From assembly GCA_963853835.1 (NCBI GenBank), contig OY970823.1:57501-121500 (forward strand): DNA of 64,000 bases, given 5' to 3'. The stretch's first letter is position 1. The number at the start of each line of letters is the position of its first letter. Position numbers and translations under genes: made by a program. Positions 1 through 11,288 of the stretch are shown here, piece by piece. Below the pieces are notes generated by a model that was given only the letters and a program-made list of their open reading frames with translations, was not told the DNA's origin and made no database searches. The stretch is from Calendula officinalis. Taxonomy: Eukaryota; Streptophyta; Magnoliopsida; Asterales; Asteraceae.

Positions 1-928
1 TCTTTTTCTTTTCTAACTCTTGGAAGTATAATGTCTTAGTACAATTAACTCCTATTATTCAGCTCGATCATCATCATCTAAACCTGGAAATTCAACTCAA
101 CCAGCTCTAGACACTTCAGAAAGATTAGTTCCAACTGAAGTCCTCTCTCCTGATGTAAGATCATATGTACAACAAGACTCATCTGCTAAGAGCCTTCTTC
201 TTCTTAAAATGCTCCTCAGAAGGATTAAAGCATCTTGCAATCCATGTGTATGGTAATGCTTTCTATCAACTAAATAACCTAAAAACGTTAGGGTAGCCTT
301 AGAAAGCTCCAATTCGATTCAAGCGATGTAGGAAGAACTCAACCAATTCGAGATTAACAAATTATGACAGTTGGTTCCTCCACCTGCTGTCAAAACCATA
401 ATTGTCCAATCATTATACAATCTATGGAACCCGCTGCAGCAACTGATACTGCTCCTGCTTAAGAAAGAACCACTGCTAAACTCAAGTATCAATGGACTGA
501 TACTGACCACATATACATCTTTTTCTATTCTTGCAACAAGGACATGTTGTCCCTTTTCATTATAGATGATGCCTGCAACATTTTTGAATCTGGCTTCTTT
601 ATCATCATCACAGATCTGACCTACTGAGGAAATTGTGCATAAGACCCTCCGCATAAGCAACTCCCTTGAAGGTGATGTTTCCAACTTTTATCTCTCAATA
701 CCCTCTTGTTTTCCCTAATGAATCATCTCCGAATATGACAAAATGACTCTTCTCTGGAGTATAGTGCAGAAGGTACTCCTTACTGCCGGTCGTATGTCTT
801 GAGTAGCCACTATCTAGATATCATTTTTGATCACCCTACTCAAGACACAAAATAAAGATTAGTTCTTTTTAGGAACCCATTTAAAAATGGGACCTTTGGT
901 AGGGTTAACAGTTTTATCTTTCTTAATC
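1..928 (-). mobile_element. Broken copia pol fragment (protease to pre-integrase)
   Basis: Reading the minus strand from about 900 downward gives a gag-tail/protease/pre-integrase stretch broken by stops and frameshifts. The aspartic protease motif (DSG followed by SRHTTG) lies near 800-835, and a pre-integrase-like stretch (SVGQICDDD, then HVLVAR) near 500-625. The motif spacing and the lysine-rich WVPK box just before the protease resemble Sirevirus-type Ty1/copia. Downstream towards position 1 the frame becomes unreadable; 97-312 has an acidic end (DDDDRAE) that may be the integrase-RT linker, but I cannot prove it. It follows the accessory ORF at 929-1827 on the same strand without a gag gene between them, so the junction near 930 is probably a deletion or nested-insertion scar. 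Dead element. Confidence 0.6.
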
Positions 929-1827
929 TCACAATTTGAGGGAGTCAGTATCACTTTGAAAGATACCATTTTTGTGGAATGATTGGCTGCTCTGGTTCTT
1001 GTTCTGGTTGAGCATCCACCATCTCAACATCTTGATTAGCATTTTCACCACCATTATCATCATCATTATCATCATCATCACCCTCTTCATTTGATTCAGT
1101 ATCAGAATCATCTTCATCATCTTCTTCTTCATCATTTATGTGAGCTTGTACAATAGCCCACATGGACGGACTCAACAAGGGTTCTCCTTCCCTTGGTCTG
1201 TGAAAAAAGATCTTCTCATTTAAGAGGGGAAGATCAACTCTAGGACTATTAAACTCATCATATCTCGACTATGGTACATAGCATGTACTATCTGCATCCC
1301 AAAATCATTGATTTGGTCTAGGGCTCCAGTCTTGTGGGTCATACATAGAGTGATTATGGAAATGAAAACACCCCACATTGGACCAAATTCATTTCTCTTT
1401 ATTATACCAGTGGTACCTCTTCGACCAATGAAAGGCAACACTGATCTGGCTTCTGTTCTATCAACAAACGGTTCATACTGAGCGTGAGCAGGAAGGCGGA
1501 GTGTTTCCCGGATTATAGCAGTAGACACGAAAACTGGCCTTTGATCACGAATAACCCAGCCTGTGATCATATCAGGAGAGTCGAGTTTTGCAGAGTACCA
1601 GAATTCACACAACATTTCTGGATATATAGCCCGAGGAAAGAGTTGCAGGGCTCAAGCAACCAGACTATTCTTCATGTATGTAACGATTTGTGTGAATTCA
1701 TGGCATGCCCAGGCTTGAGGAATATTAAAGTTTGCAATGATATTATTCCTTGCGAACCTGGGTAATTCATCATTTATAAATCGTGACGCCGGAGCAGCAT
1801 CAAGTGCGACGTAGTGATAATTCGCCA
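929..1827 (-). pseudogene. Accessory retrotransposon ORF, broken (EFWYS-type domain)
   Basis: The ATG at 1827 (minus) opens a frame starting MANYHYVALDAAP. It is interrupted by a TGA near 1655 and continues as 1615-1220, and in another frame as an Asp/Glu-rich tail (1178-951). The readable core has an L-x-EFWYS box, a VRP-like strand (VFVSTAIIRETLRLP) and a helical segment ending in THKTGALDQ. The same order of motifs occurs in the plus-strand ORF at 5472-6349 (L-x-EFWYS, then TKTGG), so the two are homologous. Such domains are common in Asteraceae proteins mislabelled as longin-like; function unknown. It lies 446 bp beyond the RNase H stop on the same strand, the position that env-like ORFs take in Sireviruses. 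Broken by at least one stop and a frameshift. Confidence 0.55.
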
Positions 1828-1950
1828 TTGTCTGTGATTACGATCGAAAATTTGCTTGCAAAATGAAAGTAAAATCGTTAAACGCAGAGAGAATTGAGAG
1901 ACGAAAGAATGAAATAACTGTTAAAAGAGTTTAAATAAAGAGAAAACGGT

Positions 1951-1960
1951 TATTTATATG
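1951..1960 (-). promoter_or_regulatory. TATA box upstream of the accessory ORF
   Basis: Minus strand reads CATATAAATAACC about 125 nt upstream of the ATG at 1827, followed by a CT/A-rich leader (TCGTCTCTCAATTCTCTC). This is a plausible core promoter for separate expression of the accessory ORF rather than read-through from the LTR. Inference from sequence only. Confidence 0.45.
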
Positions 1961-2023
1961 GAAGAAGGCAATAATCACGGTATTGGGAAGTAAAAACGGC
2001 TGAAATAACAGCCTTATCCTGTT

Positions 2024-2061
2024 CCAACGGTAACTTTCTTATTAAGAAAGGTTACCGTTGG
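2024..2061. repeat. Near-perfect 38-bp inverted repeat (hairpin)
   Basis: CCAACGGTAAC-TTTCTTA is followed directly by its near-perfect reverse complement ending GGTTACCGTTGG, with almost no loop. It sits about 65 bp upstream of the TATA box of the accessory ORF, in the otherwise non-coding spacer 1828-2272, which also holds AATACTG/CAGTATT motifs near 2208-2250. Confidence 0.6.
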
Positions 2062-2272
2062 GGAGTATGAGGGTTAGAATCAGTTTTAACACTCCAAGAC
2101 TTCCAATACCGAGTAAAAAAAATTAAAAAAATTATAAAAATATTTAATTTAACCTATAAATTAATTGAAAAAATAAAAATTATTTAATTTTGATAAACCA
2201 GACGTGTGATACTGAGCTGGTCAGTATTAGAACTAATACTGAGCAGACAGTATCAAAAAAATATGAGAACAT

Positions 2273-3000
2273 TTAAGGGTTCAGAATGCCCAATTGCCCT
2301 AGTAGATACATAAACCTTTCTTCAGAGAGAGGTTTTGTAAACACATCAGCCAATTGGTTCTCTGTGGGAACAAAATCTACCTCAACCTTACCCTTTTCCA
2401 CATTATCTCGGATTAATTGGTGTGTGATATCAATGTGCTTTGTTCTTGAGTGATGGACTGGGTTCTCAGTGATAGCAATAGCACTCTTGTTATCATAATG
2501 AATGTGTGTCTTCTGAAAGTTGTACCCATAGTCCATAAGTTGATACTGCATCCATAAAAGTTGAGCACAACAACTTCCTGCAGCAACATATTCTGCTTCT
2601 GTTGTGGAAGTTGCCACTGAATTTTGCTTCTTGGATGACCAACCAACTAATCTTCCACCAAGGAATTGGCATCCTCCACTTGTGATTTTCCTATCCAACC
2701 TGCAACCTGCAAAATCTGCATCTGTATACCCTTCAAGGTCAAAGTCTGAGTCTTTGGGATACCAAAGACCCATGTTAGGAGTACCTGAAAGATATCTAAA
2801 GATACGCTTAACAACTTTCATATGTGATCCTTAGGATCAGCCTGATACCGAGCACACAAACGGGTTGCAAACATAAGATCAGGCCTGCTAGCTGTTAAGT
2901 AAAGTAACGAACTAATCATACCTCGGTATGTGTATTGACATACTAGCTTACCAGTAACATCCTTACTTATCTTATACTGCGCTATTGTAGTTCAATATAG
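2273..3000 (-). pseudogene. Sirevirus-like copia RT end and RNase H
   Basis: From about 2960 down to 2822 the minus strand encodes the end of the reverse transcriptase (GMISSLLYLTASRPDL, then RYQADPK). A one-base frame change near 2822 leads into the 182-aa frame 2821-2273. That frame is a typical copia RNase H: the first acidic residue in GYTDADFAGC, STTEAEY, the HYDNKSAI strand and the HSRTKHID/FTKPL end. RNase H removes the RNA strand during reverse transcription. The sequence signature (YP..SDF...GYTDADFAGC.LDRK, LLWMQYQLMDYG) is Sirevirus-like. Protease, integrase and most of RT, expected between gag (3055-3962) and this segment, are missing, so an internal deletion joins gag to RT near 3000-3055. 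Confidence 0.8.
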
Positions 3001-3054
3001 CACTTTAAACAGGTAGAGGGACCAATGGGTTTTTCAAAAATTATTTTGTCCTCA

Positions 3055-3962
3055 TCATCTGACCATTTCAGTTTCAAGCTCTTCTGTCTCAACATTATCA
3101 AGATCAACTTCTGGCTCTTCAGGCTCTGTGATAGTATAGGCCTGTTGCACAACTAAAGCCATGCCAATGGAAGTCTTTTCAGTCTTCTTCCAGTTGATCA
3201 GTCTAGCAGCATTGTTCTCCTCATGATTCAACATCAAACCATACAACTTTTGAAGAGTGTATGTTTCAATATTGTTTGCAGCATTGACAGAATTTGTCAT
3301 GTCAAGGAATTGTTGAGTAAGACTGTCCAGAAATTTTTGACAGAGTTCTCCTTCTTCCTTCACAATCCCAACACTGATAAGATCATGAATAACAGTATTG
3401 AACCTGTTGTAAAGAGAGGTGATGTCTTGATTAGGGTTTGAGAAGAAGTTTTCATATTTTCTTCTCATGTTGCTTTTTCTTTGCAACTTCACCTTTGATG
3501 TGCCTTCATAGGTGATGGATAAGCTATCCCACATAGCTTTTGCAGTTGGCAACTTCATGATTGCATTTAATATTTCTTTGGTAACTACATTACTAATCAC
3601 CCCTTTGGCTCTGGAGTCAAGACTGTACAACTGACGGCCAGTGTTAGTCCATGTATGCTTCAGTTTTGGTATGGTTCTTGTGCCTGAGGAGCATCATCAG
3701 TGGCTACAACAGGTTCCACAGTTTGTGGAATGATGGGACCATCAGTCAGCACTGTCAGCATTTCATGGTGAATGGATTCAAGATACCGTTGTGCCTTCAA
3801 CTTCCACTGATGAAAGTATTTGCCATCAAAGATTGGCATTCCCTTTCTAGACATAACTGGTGCAATAATGGAAGACATTTTGGATTTTGTAGGTTGGGAA
3901 GGGTATGAATATGGAATGGCTGCCAGGGTAATAGATCGACTAAATAGGAGTATATTTAGCAT
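3055..3962 (-). pseudogene. Copia gag (UBN2/Retrotran_gag_2 type), frameshifted
   Basis: Two overlapping minus-strand frames (3962-3660 and 3630-3055) together form a Ty1/copia capsid. The first carries MPIFDGKYFHQWKLKAQRYL and the second AKAMWDSL, KVKLQRKSNMRRKYENF and LYNRFNTVIHDL. These are the hallmarks of the UBN2-type gag that coats the retrotransposon RNA. The break between the frames lies near 3630-3660. The likely initiator is the methionine near 3878 (MSSIIAP) rather than the one abutting the primer-binding site. No CCHC zinc knuckle is seen before the frame ends at 3055, consistent with the deletion described for the neighbouring RNase H segment. Confidence 0.85.
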
Positions 3963-3974
3963 GCTCTGGTACCA
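3963..3974 (-). promoter_or_regulatory. Primer-binding site (initiator tRNA-Met), one mismatch
   Basis: Minus strand TGGTACCAGAGC differs at one base from the plant consensus TGGTATCAGAGC. It follows the LTR end (CAACA at 3977) after a 2-nt spacer, defining the LTR edge and the minus orientation of the element. Confidence 0.8.
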
Positions 3975-3976
3975 GT

Positions 3977-4473
3977 TGTTAGGTCACAACAACCCTGGTT
4001 TATATGTAAATTGATAGATTAATATACTTAATGAGATATTAAAGTGATTAACACACGAATATAGTCAATGTATAAATCCACTAAGTGTGGCTTGTTGCGG
4101 AATAACAAGAGCACTGATCAATTACAAATGTATGGAAGTAAATACGTGAATTGGTGAGTTCTCCTTTGCCAAGTGATCTCTATTTATAATATTGTAGAGA
4201 TCTTACAAGATAGGCGAAGGAGTAGTCGAAGGACTGGATTAAGGAAAGTGACCGAGATCAAGGGCTTTGATCTGGTCAGTTACATAACGAAGATGTAACT
4301 CAGTCCTTCCACTCAGTATTGGATTTCCAATACTGAGTTCCAATACAGTGTGGCCAATACTGCCTACTCAGTATTGCACCGAGACTTATCTAATTTCTAC
4401 AATCTAATCTAAGCTAGTCTAGGTTGTCTTGTTATCTTAAGATCCTAATGGGGTAAGGCTTTTTGCCTTAACA
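3977..4473 (-). mobile_element. 5' LTR (497 bp) of the Sirevirus-like element
   Basis: The segment begins TGTTAGGTCACAAC and ends GCCTTAACA, with TGTTA/TAACA terminal inversion, next to a primer-binding site. It holds a cluster of CAGTATT/AATACTG motifs at about 4309-4376. Its outer edge abuts position 4474 exactly where the 5' LTR of the plus-strand element is truncated, so this element inserted into, or recombined with, that LTR. No matching 3' LTR was recognised below 2273. Confidence 0.75.
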
Positions 4474-5290
4474 TGCGGAATCAGATATTGGTTAACAGAT
4501 CAGATAGTGTAACATGTTCAGCGCACATTGGACAAAAATGCTGAACCATTGAACAGATACTTCTCTAAGCAAAACTCTTAGTGAAGGTCACTGAAGCTGA
4601 AGGCCATCTGAAGAAGCATGCGTATCCGAAGACTCATGGCTGCCAGAAGTGTACATAGGCTGGAAATCTTAGTGTCACAGAACGACACAAGTAAAGCACA
4701 AGTTTGTGCATCGCTGATTATGGTAATATCTTGCAAATCTTCTAGAAGATATCGGCGATCACAAGACGACAAAAAGTACTGTCGGAATTCCGTTAGTCGT
4801 GCTCGTCCCATGAAATATCCTCTGCACCAACCGAATTCTTACACGTGGAATCGATCGATCATTTCTTTGGCTCTACGTTTCCCAATGCTATTAATTGAGG
4901 ACTTGAGCAATCGATTTCTGTGTGCACCCAACAAGGTTACACGCTACTGAAATTACTCCAGAACTTTATTCCTTCGAGCTGAGTGTAAACCACCAGTTAA
5001 CTCTAGTTATCTGATTCGAGAATTGAATCTGTATAATGAAAGTGTCTGGTCTTATGCTTGATCATTTGTTGATCATAAACTTGTCTTAGATAATATCAGT
5101 TGTTGTCTATCACATGCAAGCAGTTTAGTTAGGATTTGGTCTTAGGTATTCTGCAAACTGCTTGCAGCTTTATTGTATCATTATTGATTAATAAAGAAAA
5201 GTTTAAAAAAAGTGTTGAGTGTTTCCATTAATTTTAAATTGGTCAGTGAAAGCGTAAAGGTGTTGAATCTCACTTATTACGAGACTAACA
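4474..5290 (+). mobile_element. Truncated 5' LTR of a non-autonomous plus-strand element
   Basis: It ends ...GAGACTAACA immediately before a primer-binding site. Its first about 127 bp (4474-4600) match 10312-10438 with few differences, which identifies the pair of LTRs. By comparison with the 3' LTR about 181 bp are missing from the left end, where the minus-strand LTR abuts. The full LTR would be near 1.0 kb. Confidence 0.75.
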
Positions 5291-5292
5291 AT

Positions 5293-5304
5293 TGGTATCA
5301 GAGC
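5293..5304 (+). promoter_or_regulatory. Primer-binding site TGGTATCAGAGC
   Basis: Perfect plant initiator-Met tRNA primer-binding consensus, 2 nt after the LTR end, in plus orientation. Confidence 0.85.
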
Positions 5305-5427
5305 AGGACAATTAATTCATAATTTTTGATAAGATTACTTACTGATCAAAAAGGGTGAAAAGCTATCTCAAATGAATCTTGGTTCAAAGACAAATGCCCC
5401 TGTGTTTACTGATGACGATTTTGGTAT

Positions 5428-6753
5428 GTGGTTAATCCGTTTTTCTGGGATTTGTCGAACATCAAAATGACATGGAACCAGATATTCTTATCAATGGTCC
5501 ATACATTCCAAAAATGTTCGTTCCAAGTACAACTATTTCAAAGAAGAAGGAAGGTGATGATAAAGAAGAAGAAGACCTGTCCGATGTTGAAGAACCCAAA
5601 CTCATGGATCAATGGTCAGAGGTAGACAAAAAACTAGCGGGTTTAGATTCTGATTTCCAGCCCATTTTACGACTCCTAAATGAACATCCCTTAAACAGGG
5701 CTCTTCATCAGGATGTCCCTCTTTCAAAATTCTTACTCGTTGAATTCTGGTATTCATGTATACACTCTACAACTGATGATGGTGATGATCTCATCTCGGG
5801 CACCATCTTAGGCGGAGAACAGTCCATCTCCTTCAATGTTGAATCTTTCAGATGTATTACAAGCATGAACTACTATGGAGATGACGAATCAAATTATGAA
5901 CCACCCCTAACTCCAGAAGAAGCGAAGCAGTCCATCTTAGAACAAATCTCGTATAGCAAAGAGCACTCCCAAAATATGAAAAGACAGGGTATGTCCAACA
6001 TCTGGTCAGCTTTCTTCATGGCGATATCTCAGTGTCTGACGACTAAAACAGGGGGTATGGAATGTGTTCTTCACATGAAATAATCTTGGGTGAATCTCTT
6101 ATCTTCACCCGGAGGGTTGATTTTGGAAAACTGGTCTTTGACAAGCTGGTGTCAAAAGTAAAATCACCAAAAGGAGACTTTATTGTCCCTTTCCCGAGGT
6201 TCTTATCTCTGATTTTTGAACACTACATCGACAGAGTGGAATACGAGTCAATCAGTCAAAATGGACGATATTTTCCGGAATGGTGGGCGACGCAAACTTC
6301 TCAAGCGTTTCTGTTAAGGAGACCAAGCCTCTTCCCCAAGGTATGCTGATCTTTACTTCCATAATCCCTGAACTCTTTCCCTCTAACGAGGATCAGATGG
6401 GGCCTGAAAACATGGCTTCGCAAGCACATCCTTCAGGATCTCCGGATACCGGCTCTTTCTCAAAAGAGACCATGAATCTAAAAAACACACCAGATTATGA
6501 CCAAGTTTCTCCACCACACCAATCTCCAACACACACTATGCAAAAACCACCAACTGGAGTGTCCCTCGCAAAAGGATTCGCCAGGACCAAACAGGCCCGA
6601 CTAGTAAATAAGAAAAACCTTATGCCCAAGGAAAATCAACCACCACCATCCCCATCAGATACTGAGATGGTATCTTACGAGAAAATGGGATCACCACCTC
6701 ATTGTATCCCAGTCTCTCAAAAGACTGATGATACAGTTCATGGTAAATCCTAA
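5428..6753 (+). pseudogene. N-terminal part of accessory-type ORF of the plus element
   Basis: The frame from ATG 5472 to 6083 encodes an acidic start (GDDKEEEDLSDVEEPK) and then the domain also found at 929-1827 minus: LLVEFWYS, VESFRCITS and IWSAFFMAISQCLTTKTGG. A frameshift near 6060 moves the reading into 6062-6349 (DFGKLVFDKLV, PFPRFLSLIFEHY), and another near 6290 into 6280-6753, a proline/serine-rich low-complexity region. No gag, protease, RT or integrase motif is present. The element is therefore non-autonomous and this ORF is its main cargo. Function unknown; the family resembles proteins widely predicted in Asteraceae genomes. Several stops and shifts make it non-functional here. 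Confidence 0.5.
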
Positions 6754-7424
6754 ACCCATCAGGAGTCTAGTATGGACACACAAACCAAAACACCTACACT
6801 GGAGTCTGCTCCAGCTATTAACCAGTTTTTGTAGATATCTGATGAAGGGTTATTAAGAGTTCACCAGAAATCATATATGAAACAGATAATAAAGAACCAA
6901 AGGAAAGCTATGGTGAAGTTCCAATTGATGGTGATTTTAAATTCTCTATACATAATCAAACTATAAGTCGGCTCGTTGAAAACTTAAACAAGGATGCAAC
7001 TCAATTCGAATGACCCTCAGACTGCTCTGATGATGATGAAGATGTTCAATGTTCTCCAACTCCTCTGCATCGAAATTACCTCATTGACGAGTCATAAGAT
7101 CCACTCGGTCTGCTCACAGATAACACTATCCATACAGACAAAACTAAGCAAGCAACTACTCCTACGTTGCCTCCGAAGGATCCCATTGCTGATGCTGAGC
7201 CTGCTAAAGTGTACTTTCCAGAAGAACCAAAAACTCAAGATGATGAAGTTGCTCTAGCAATTTAACAAACTGAACGGGCAGTCTCTGCCATATGTAGTCA
7301 GATGGATACAGTATAACATCAGCAAAACTTTCATCAAATGAAAATCAGCCAATCTGTTAACCGAATGGAACAACGTGTGGAAACTCTGTCAATTGTCCCA
7401 TAACTCTTCTCAGGAAGTCTGCAG
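6754..7424 (+). pseudogene. Degraded middle of the accessory ORF
   Basis: No frame longer than about 88 codons survives and stop codons are frequent, but coding-like Gln/Asp/Pro-rich stretches continue from the 5' part to the coiled-coil segment at 7425. I treat it as decayed coding sequence of the same ORF. Confidence 0.3.
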
Positions 7425-9834
7425 GTGAAGGGCGATCTAAATCAAGATGTCCTTACAATTCAACAATCAATTGAAGAACAAAATGTATCCATCATGCATG
7501 ATTTGAAAGCGTTGAGTGAATATCAACATGTGATGATGACCTGTCAGGATGCATTGGCAAAGAATCAAGATGTTGTTCATGAGGTGATTAGTAAACAATC
7601 GAAATGTATTGACCTATTAACTGCATCTCATGACGAACTTTGTCCTACTCAACATACACTAATCAACCAAGTTAGCAATCTTACAACAACAATATCTGAT
7701 ATGAAGGTTGAGATTACCAATACGTTCTCTGACATTCGAGCAGAGATGAATGCTGGTTTCGATAGAATCAATGAGAAATTGCAAGCCTTTCTTGGCCCCC
7801 TTCAAAATATCTCTTTTTTCATTCAACCAACTCCACATTCTGAGCCTGCACCCCAACTTGTCAAAATTGTGGAGGTGCCTCCCCTAGTTCGTCAGGGGGA
7901 GATAGGTGTGCAGGTTGATCACGGTATCAATGTGGAAGTCATTAACTTTCAAGAAATGTTTAGAAGATATTGACCTCGAGGTGAAATGCTCAGAATCACT
8001 TATCCACCTATGGAGGACCCGGTCGTCGAACAAATTGCTGAATTTCAACCAATTCAACAAACATCAGTTGAAGATCTTCTAAGAGTTTTTGAGGGTAGAA
8101 GGTAGTTTGTTCATGAAGATAAGGAAGAAGCAGCGGAAATAGAAATTCAAGATATAATGGTATTTGAAGTCAAGGAGACTGGAGAAATGGAAACTGATAT
8201 GTAATCCGAAGAAGAAGGAGAAGCTGAAAAGGAATCTGAACAGATCATATCAGTTGAAATATCTGAAACTGATAAAGTAGCCACACAAGAAATACAAGTT
8301 GTACCAATTGAACCATCTGAAATTCCCACTGTTACTAATCCTATCAGACCAAGATTAATTCCAAGAAATGTCATCTCACTTAGTGGAAATAGAGAACCTG
8401 CCCCATCAGGCATTTTCTCAGAAGAAAAGAACCTTTCCCAAGCTCCTGGTGATAAAGGGAATGGAATAAAGCATTCATCCCCAACAAAAATCAAAATCAA
8501 TGGGTATGTGTCTGGTACGGATGAATAACAAGAGTGTCTTCGTGCAGCTCAAGTAGCATGTCTCTCCGTTGAAGAATACATGGATGCAAGAATGACATAA
8601 AAGAGCTTATTCGGTACTGGTAGCAGTAGTGATGCGGTTATCTCAGCTCCTAAACCTCCAGTCAGACCACCAAGAATCTCCATCTTACAACCTGACGTGA
8701 TAAGCCCTGAGGTAACTGAGAAAAGAAAAACACATATGATCTTCAGAATACAAGAAGAAAAAAGAAGAGCAGGCACTCGGTCAAAAACTCCTCAGCATGA
8801 AAAAGAAGGGATCTCAAGAGCCCTAGAAACAAGCAACGTGATGGAAGTACTTAAAAGACTGCCAAAATATTCAGATGAGCTCAAACACATCAGAGATATT
8901 GCTTCACATGTACAAATGTCTCCGGAAAACTATATAAAGTACTATGGTATTTCTTATGGAAGGTTGCTTGCTTGGTACTCTGACATTGACAACGAAGAAA
9001 GAACAAGAGATGCTGAAACAATTGTCGTAGAAGACAATGTTAAGGCCTCTGCCATCAATGCACAAAAGCTATCTGAAAGAAGAATTTCTCAGCAGTTAGC
9101 CGAAAAGAAAAAAGGAGGTTCTTGAATGGTTAAAATTAAAAGAACCCAGGATCGGGGAAGAACCGATCCTAAAGCTCAGAACTCGTCACTCCAAAGCCCA
9201 AGGTACTCGTGTGGAAGTAGTCAGAGATCCCCAAGAAAAAGTGGATTATATACCATTCAGCAAACTCAATAGGGTCAACATAAGTGAACTCAAAGAAATT
9301 TTAGCAAGACACAAATTCACCGAAGCTGAAGCATCTCAGAGAGTTTTAAAAGAAATCCACAGACTCATTGATGAATACAACAAAGTAAAAGAAAACATCA
9401 CCAAAAAAAGAGAATCGGATGCAACTGAAACTGACCTCCTACCAAGGAAAAGAGCCAGGAGAACCTTTGCGCCAAAGGAAATTAAGATGCTAGTTGATAG
9501 AGGCAAGCTGCCAAACTGTGAAGGATTAAATACCGCACTGCCTCTTCATGTTGTTCCAGTTGAGGGAAAATGTATTAAGCTCCGAGAAGAAGGATTCTTC
9601 TTTGGAGGCGCTCATCAAGAAATGAGGTTCCAAAGAATAGAAGAGCTGAAAAGAGAAAACTTCAATCATTTGAAGTCAATCAGATTCACTCCTTCGCTTG
9701 AAGCTATCAGACAGCTGATCAAGGATCTTATGAAGAAAAAAAGAAAAGGATGTGAACGATTTGCTTCCATTTGCTCCAAAGGAAGAAGAATGATGAAGAA
9801 CATCTATTTGTATTTTCTTTTATCTTGTAACTGA
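7425..9834 (+). pseudogene. C-terminal coiled-coil part of the accessory ORF, fragmented
   Basis: Three sizeable frames remain. 7425-7973 is helical with heptad-like spacing (QSIEEQNVSIMHDLKAL, TISDMKVEITNTFSDIRAEM), typical of a coiled coil. 8697-9125 is basic (KRKTHMIFRIQEEKRR) and ends at a stop. 9211-9834 is a 207-aa charged segment (NISELKEILARHKFTEAEAS, a KRARR basic cluster). The stretch 7980-8696 is an acidic, Glu/Ile/Val-rich region (IEIQDIMVFEVKETGEME-like) with in-frame stops. Together they look like one formerly continuous protein of well over 1000 residues. I see no retroviral enzyme. Function unknown. Confidence 0.4.
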
Positions 9835-10130
9835 ATTCCTACATGTGTTTTTTCTACTACTCTTCCATGAATGAACATCATCAGTTAATGACGATGATTT
9901 TGACATACCTGAGTTTATTTGCTTGCTAGATACTTAGAAAAACTCAAATAGAGAATATGAGTTATAAATTGTAGTGTGATCAGATTTTATCAGATCGCCA
10001 TATATTATAATGTTTTCTAGGTATGTCGAAGACCCTCTGAATTGTGAAAAATACTCAAGGTTAAATATAAAACCTTCACATATTCCGGGGGAGTTGCCTA
10101 AATATTTGTCTACATCAAATAGGGGGAGAT
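9835..10130 (+). mobile_element. 3' untranslated region and polypurine tract of the plus element
   Basis: Non-coding sequence ending in AAATAGGGGGAGAT (PPT about 10118-10130) immediately before the 3' LTR start TGTTGGGTCGC. A second G-rich run (CCGGGGGAG) occurs at 10085-10093. Confidence 0.7.
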
Positions 10131-10438
10131 TGTTGGGTCGCTGAAAAGCATCCCCCACTGAAGAGATTTAATGAAGACAAAAAGGCAAATAGTTAGAAGA
10201 CAATTTGAGGATTAGTTCCTCAGATTGTGGGTAATTAAATCTGATCAGTTCGGATTTCAGTTACCTAGTTACACTATCTGATCACTATCTGAAACAACGA
10301 TCAGTTCCCCGTGCGGAATCAGATATTGGTTAATAGATCAGATAGTGTAACAGGTTCAGCGCACATTGGACAAAAACGTTCAACCATTAAACAGATACTT
10401 CTCTAAGCAAAACTCTTAGTGAAGGTCACTGAAGCTGA
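10131..10438 (+). mobile_element. Truncated 3' LTR of the plus element
   Basis: It starts with TGTTGGGTCGCTGAAAAGC directly after the PPT and matches the 5' LTR (4474-4600) over its last 127 bp. It stops at 10438, where another element's LTR (10439) begins, so the right-hand about 690 bp of the LTR are absent from this position. Confidence 0.75.
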
Positions 10439-11135
10439 TGCTAGTGATTTACGGTTTAATCAAGTATAAAACGCAGTGGAAAATAGTATAAATCACTAAT
10501 ACCTGATCTACATATTGACAAAGGAATTAAGCAATAATATCAAAGAGTTAGGATGAAAATCATACCCTTGAAGCCTTTGATTACACCAATGAACGAGGAA
10601 GAATAACTCCAAGAATTCAATGTAGAATTCCTCTAATGATATCCACACTACACCATATCAAGAACACCAATTAGGATACTAGTCCCTTACTTAAGAATCA
10701 AAACCCCAATAAAAGTGCGCACATTAAAACCAAAATAAAGAGGAAGCATTATATTGTTTCTTTGTGCGTGCAAGCAAATCCAACAGAACCAACAACCACA
10801 CTATCTTTTCATGTGTACGTCACTTTTGTTTATTGTTTTGATATCACGGCCGCATATATCCATAATCTAAGTATATATTCATAATACAAGTTATGAGATA
10901 TGACACTTAATCCCTTGTCATTTTGATTCTTTATGATTACTCACTAATACGTTTTAACTTAACAATTAATTAAAACATAATTAGTCAAGTAATTATAGTT
11001 TATATAAATAATATAATTACCCTAATTATATTATATATATATTAAATGGTGTTTGGTGTATAAGTGTGTACCCTTTAGACTCACATATGTCTAGCCATAT
11101 AACTATATGTCATGTACGTGAAGCATATTGCAACA
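10439..11135 (-). mobile_element. 3' LTR (697 bp) of a minus-strand copia element
   Basis: On the minus strand it begins TGTTGCAATATGC and ends AAATCACTAGCA. It is preceded by a polypurine tract (GCAAGTGGGAGT, 11136-11147), the usual Ty1/copia arrangement. The right edge lies inside the truncated LTR of the plus element. No matching 5' LTR was found. Confidence 0.65.
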
Positions 11136-11147
11136 ACTCCCACTTGC
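11136..11147 (-). promoter_or_regulatory. Polypurine tract
   Basis: Minus strand GCAAGTGGGAGT followed immediately by the LTR start TGTTG; primes plus-strand DNA synthesis in copia elements. Confidence 0.6.
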
Positions 11148-11280
11148 ACACCTCATAACATCAATTAGTTATACAAGCAAAGGTTAGAGTCTAGCAACCC
11201 GCCAATGCCCCTAGAAGTACATGAGTGAGTTTTAGAAAAGTACAGGTTCAAAGTTTTTCAATCAGTTATCCTTTTGTTAC

Positions 11281-11288
11281 TGATACCA
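11281..11288 (-). promoter_or_regulatory. Primer-binding site core TGGTATCA
   Basis: Minus strand ...TTCAACA-TGGTATCA: directly follows the end of the LTR-like segment 11289-11937, marking that segment as a 5' LTR of a minus-strand element. Confidence 0.55.

Noticed and set aside
4578..4950. Overlapping frames in the truncated LTR (4578-4811 minus, 4618-4950 plus)
   Set aside because: They lie within LTR sequence and show no recognisable domain.
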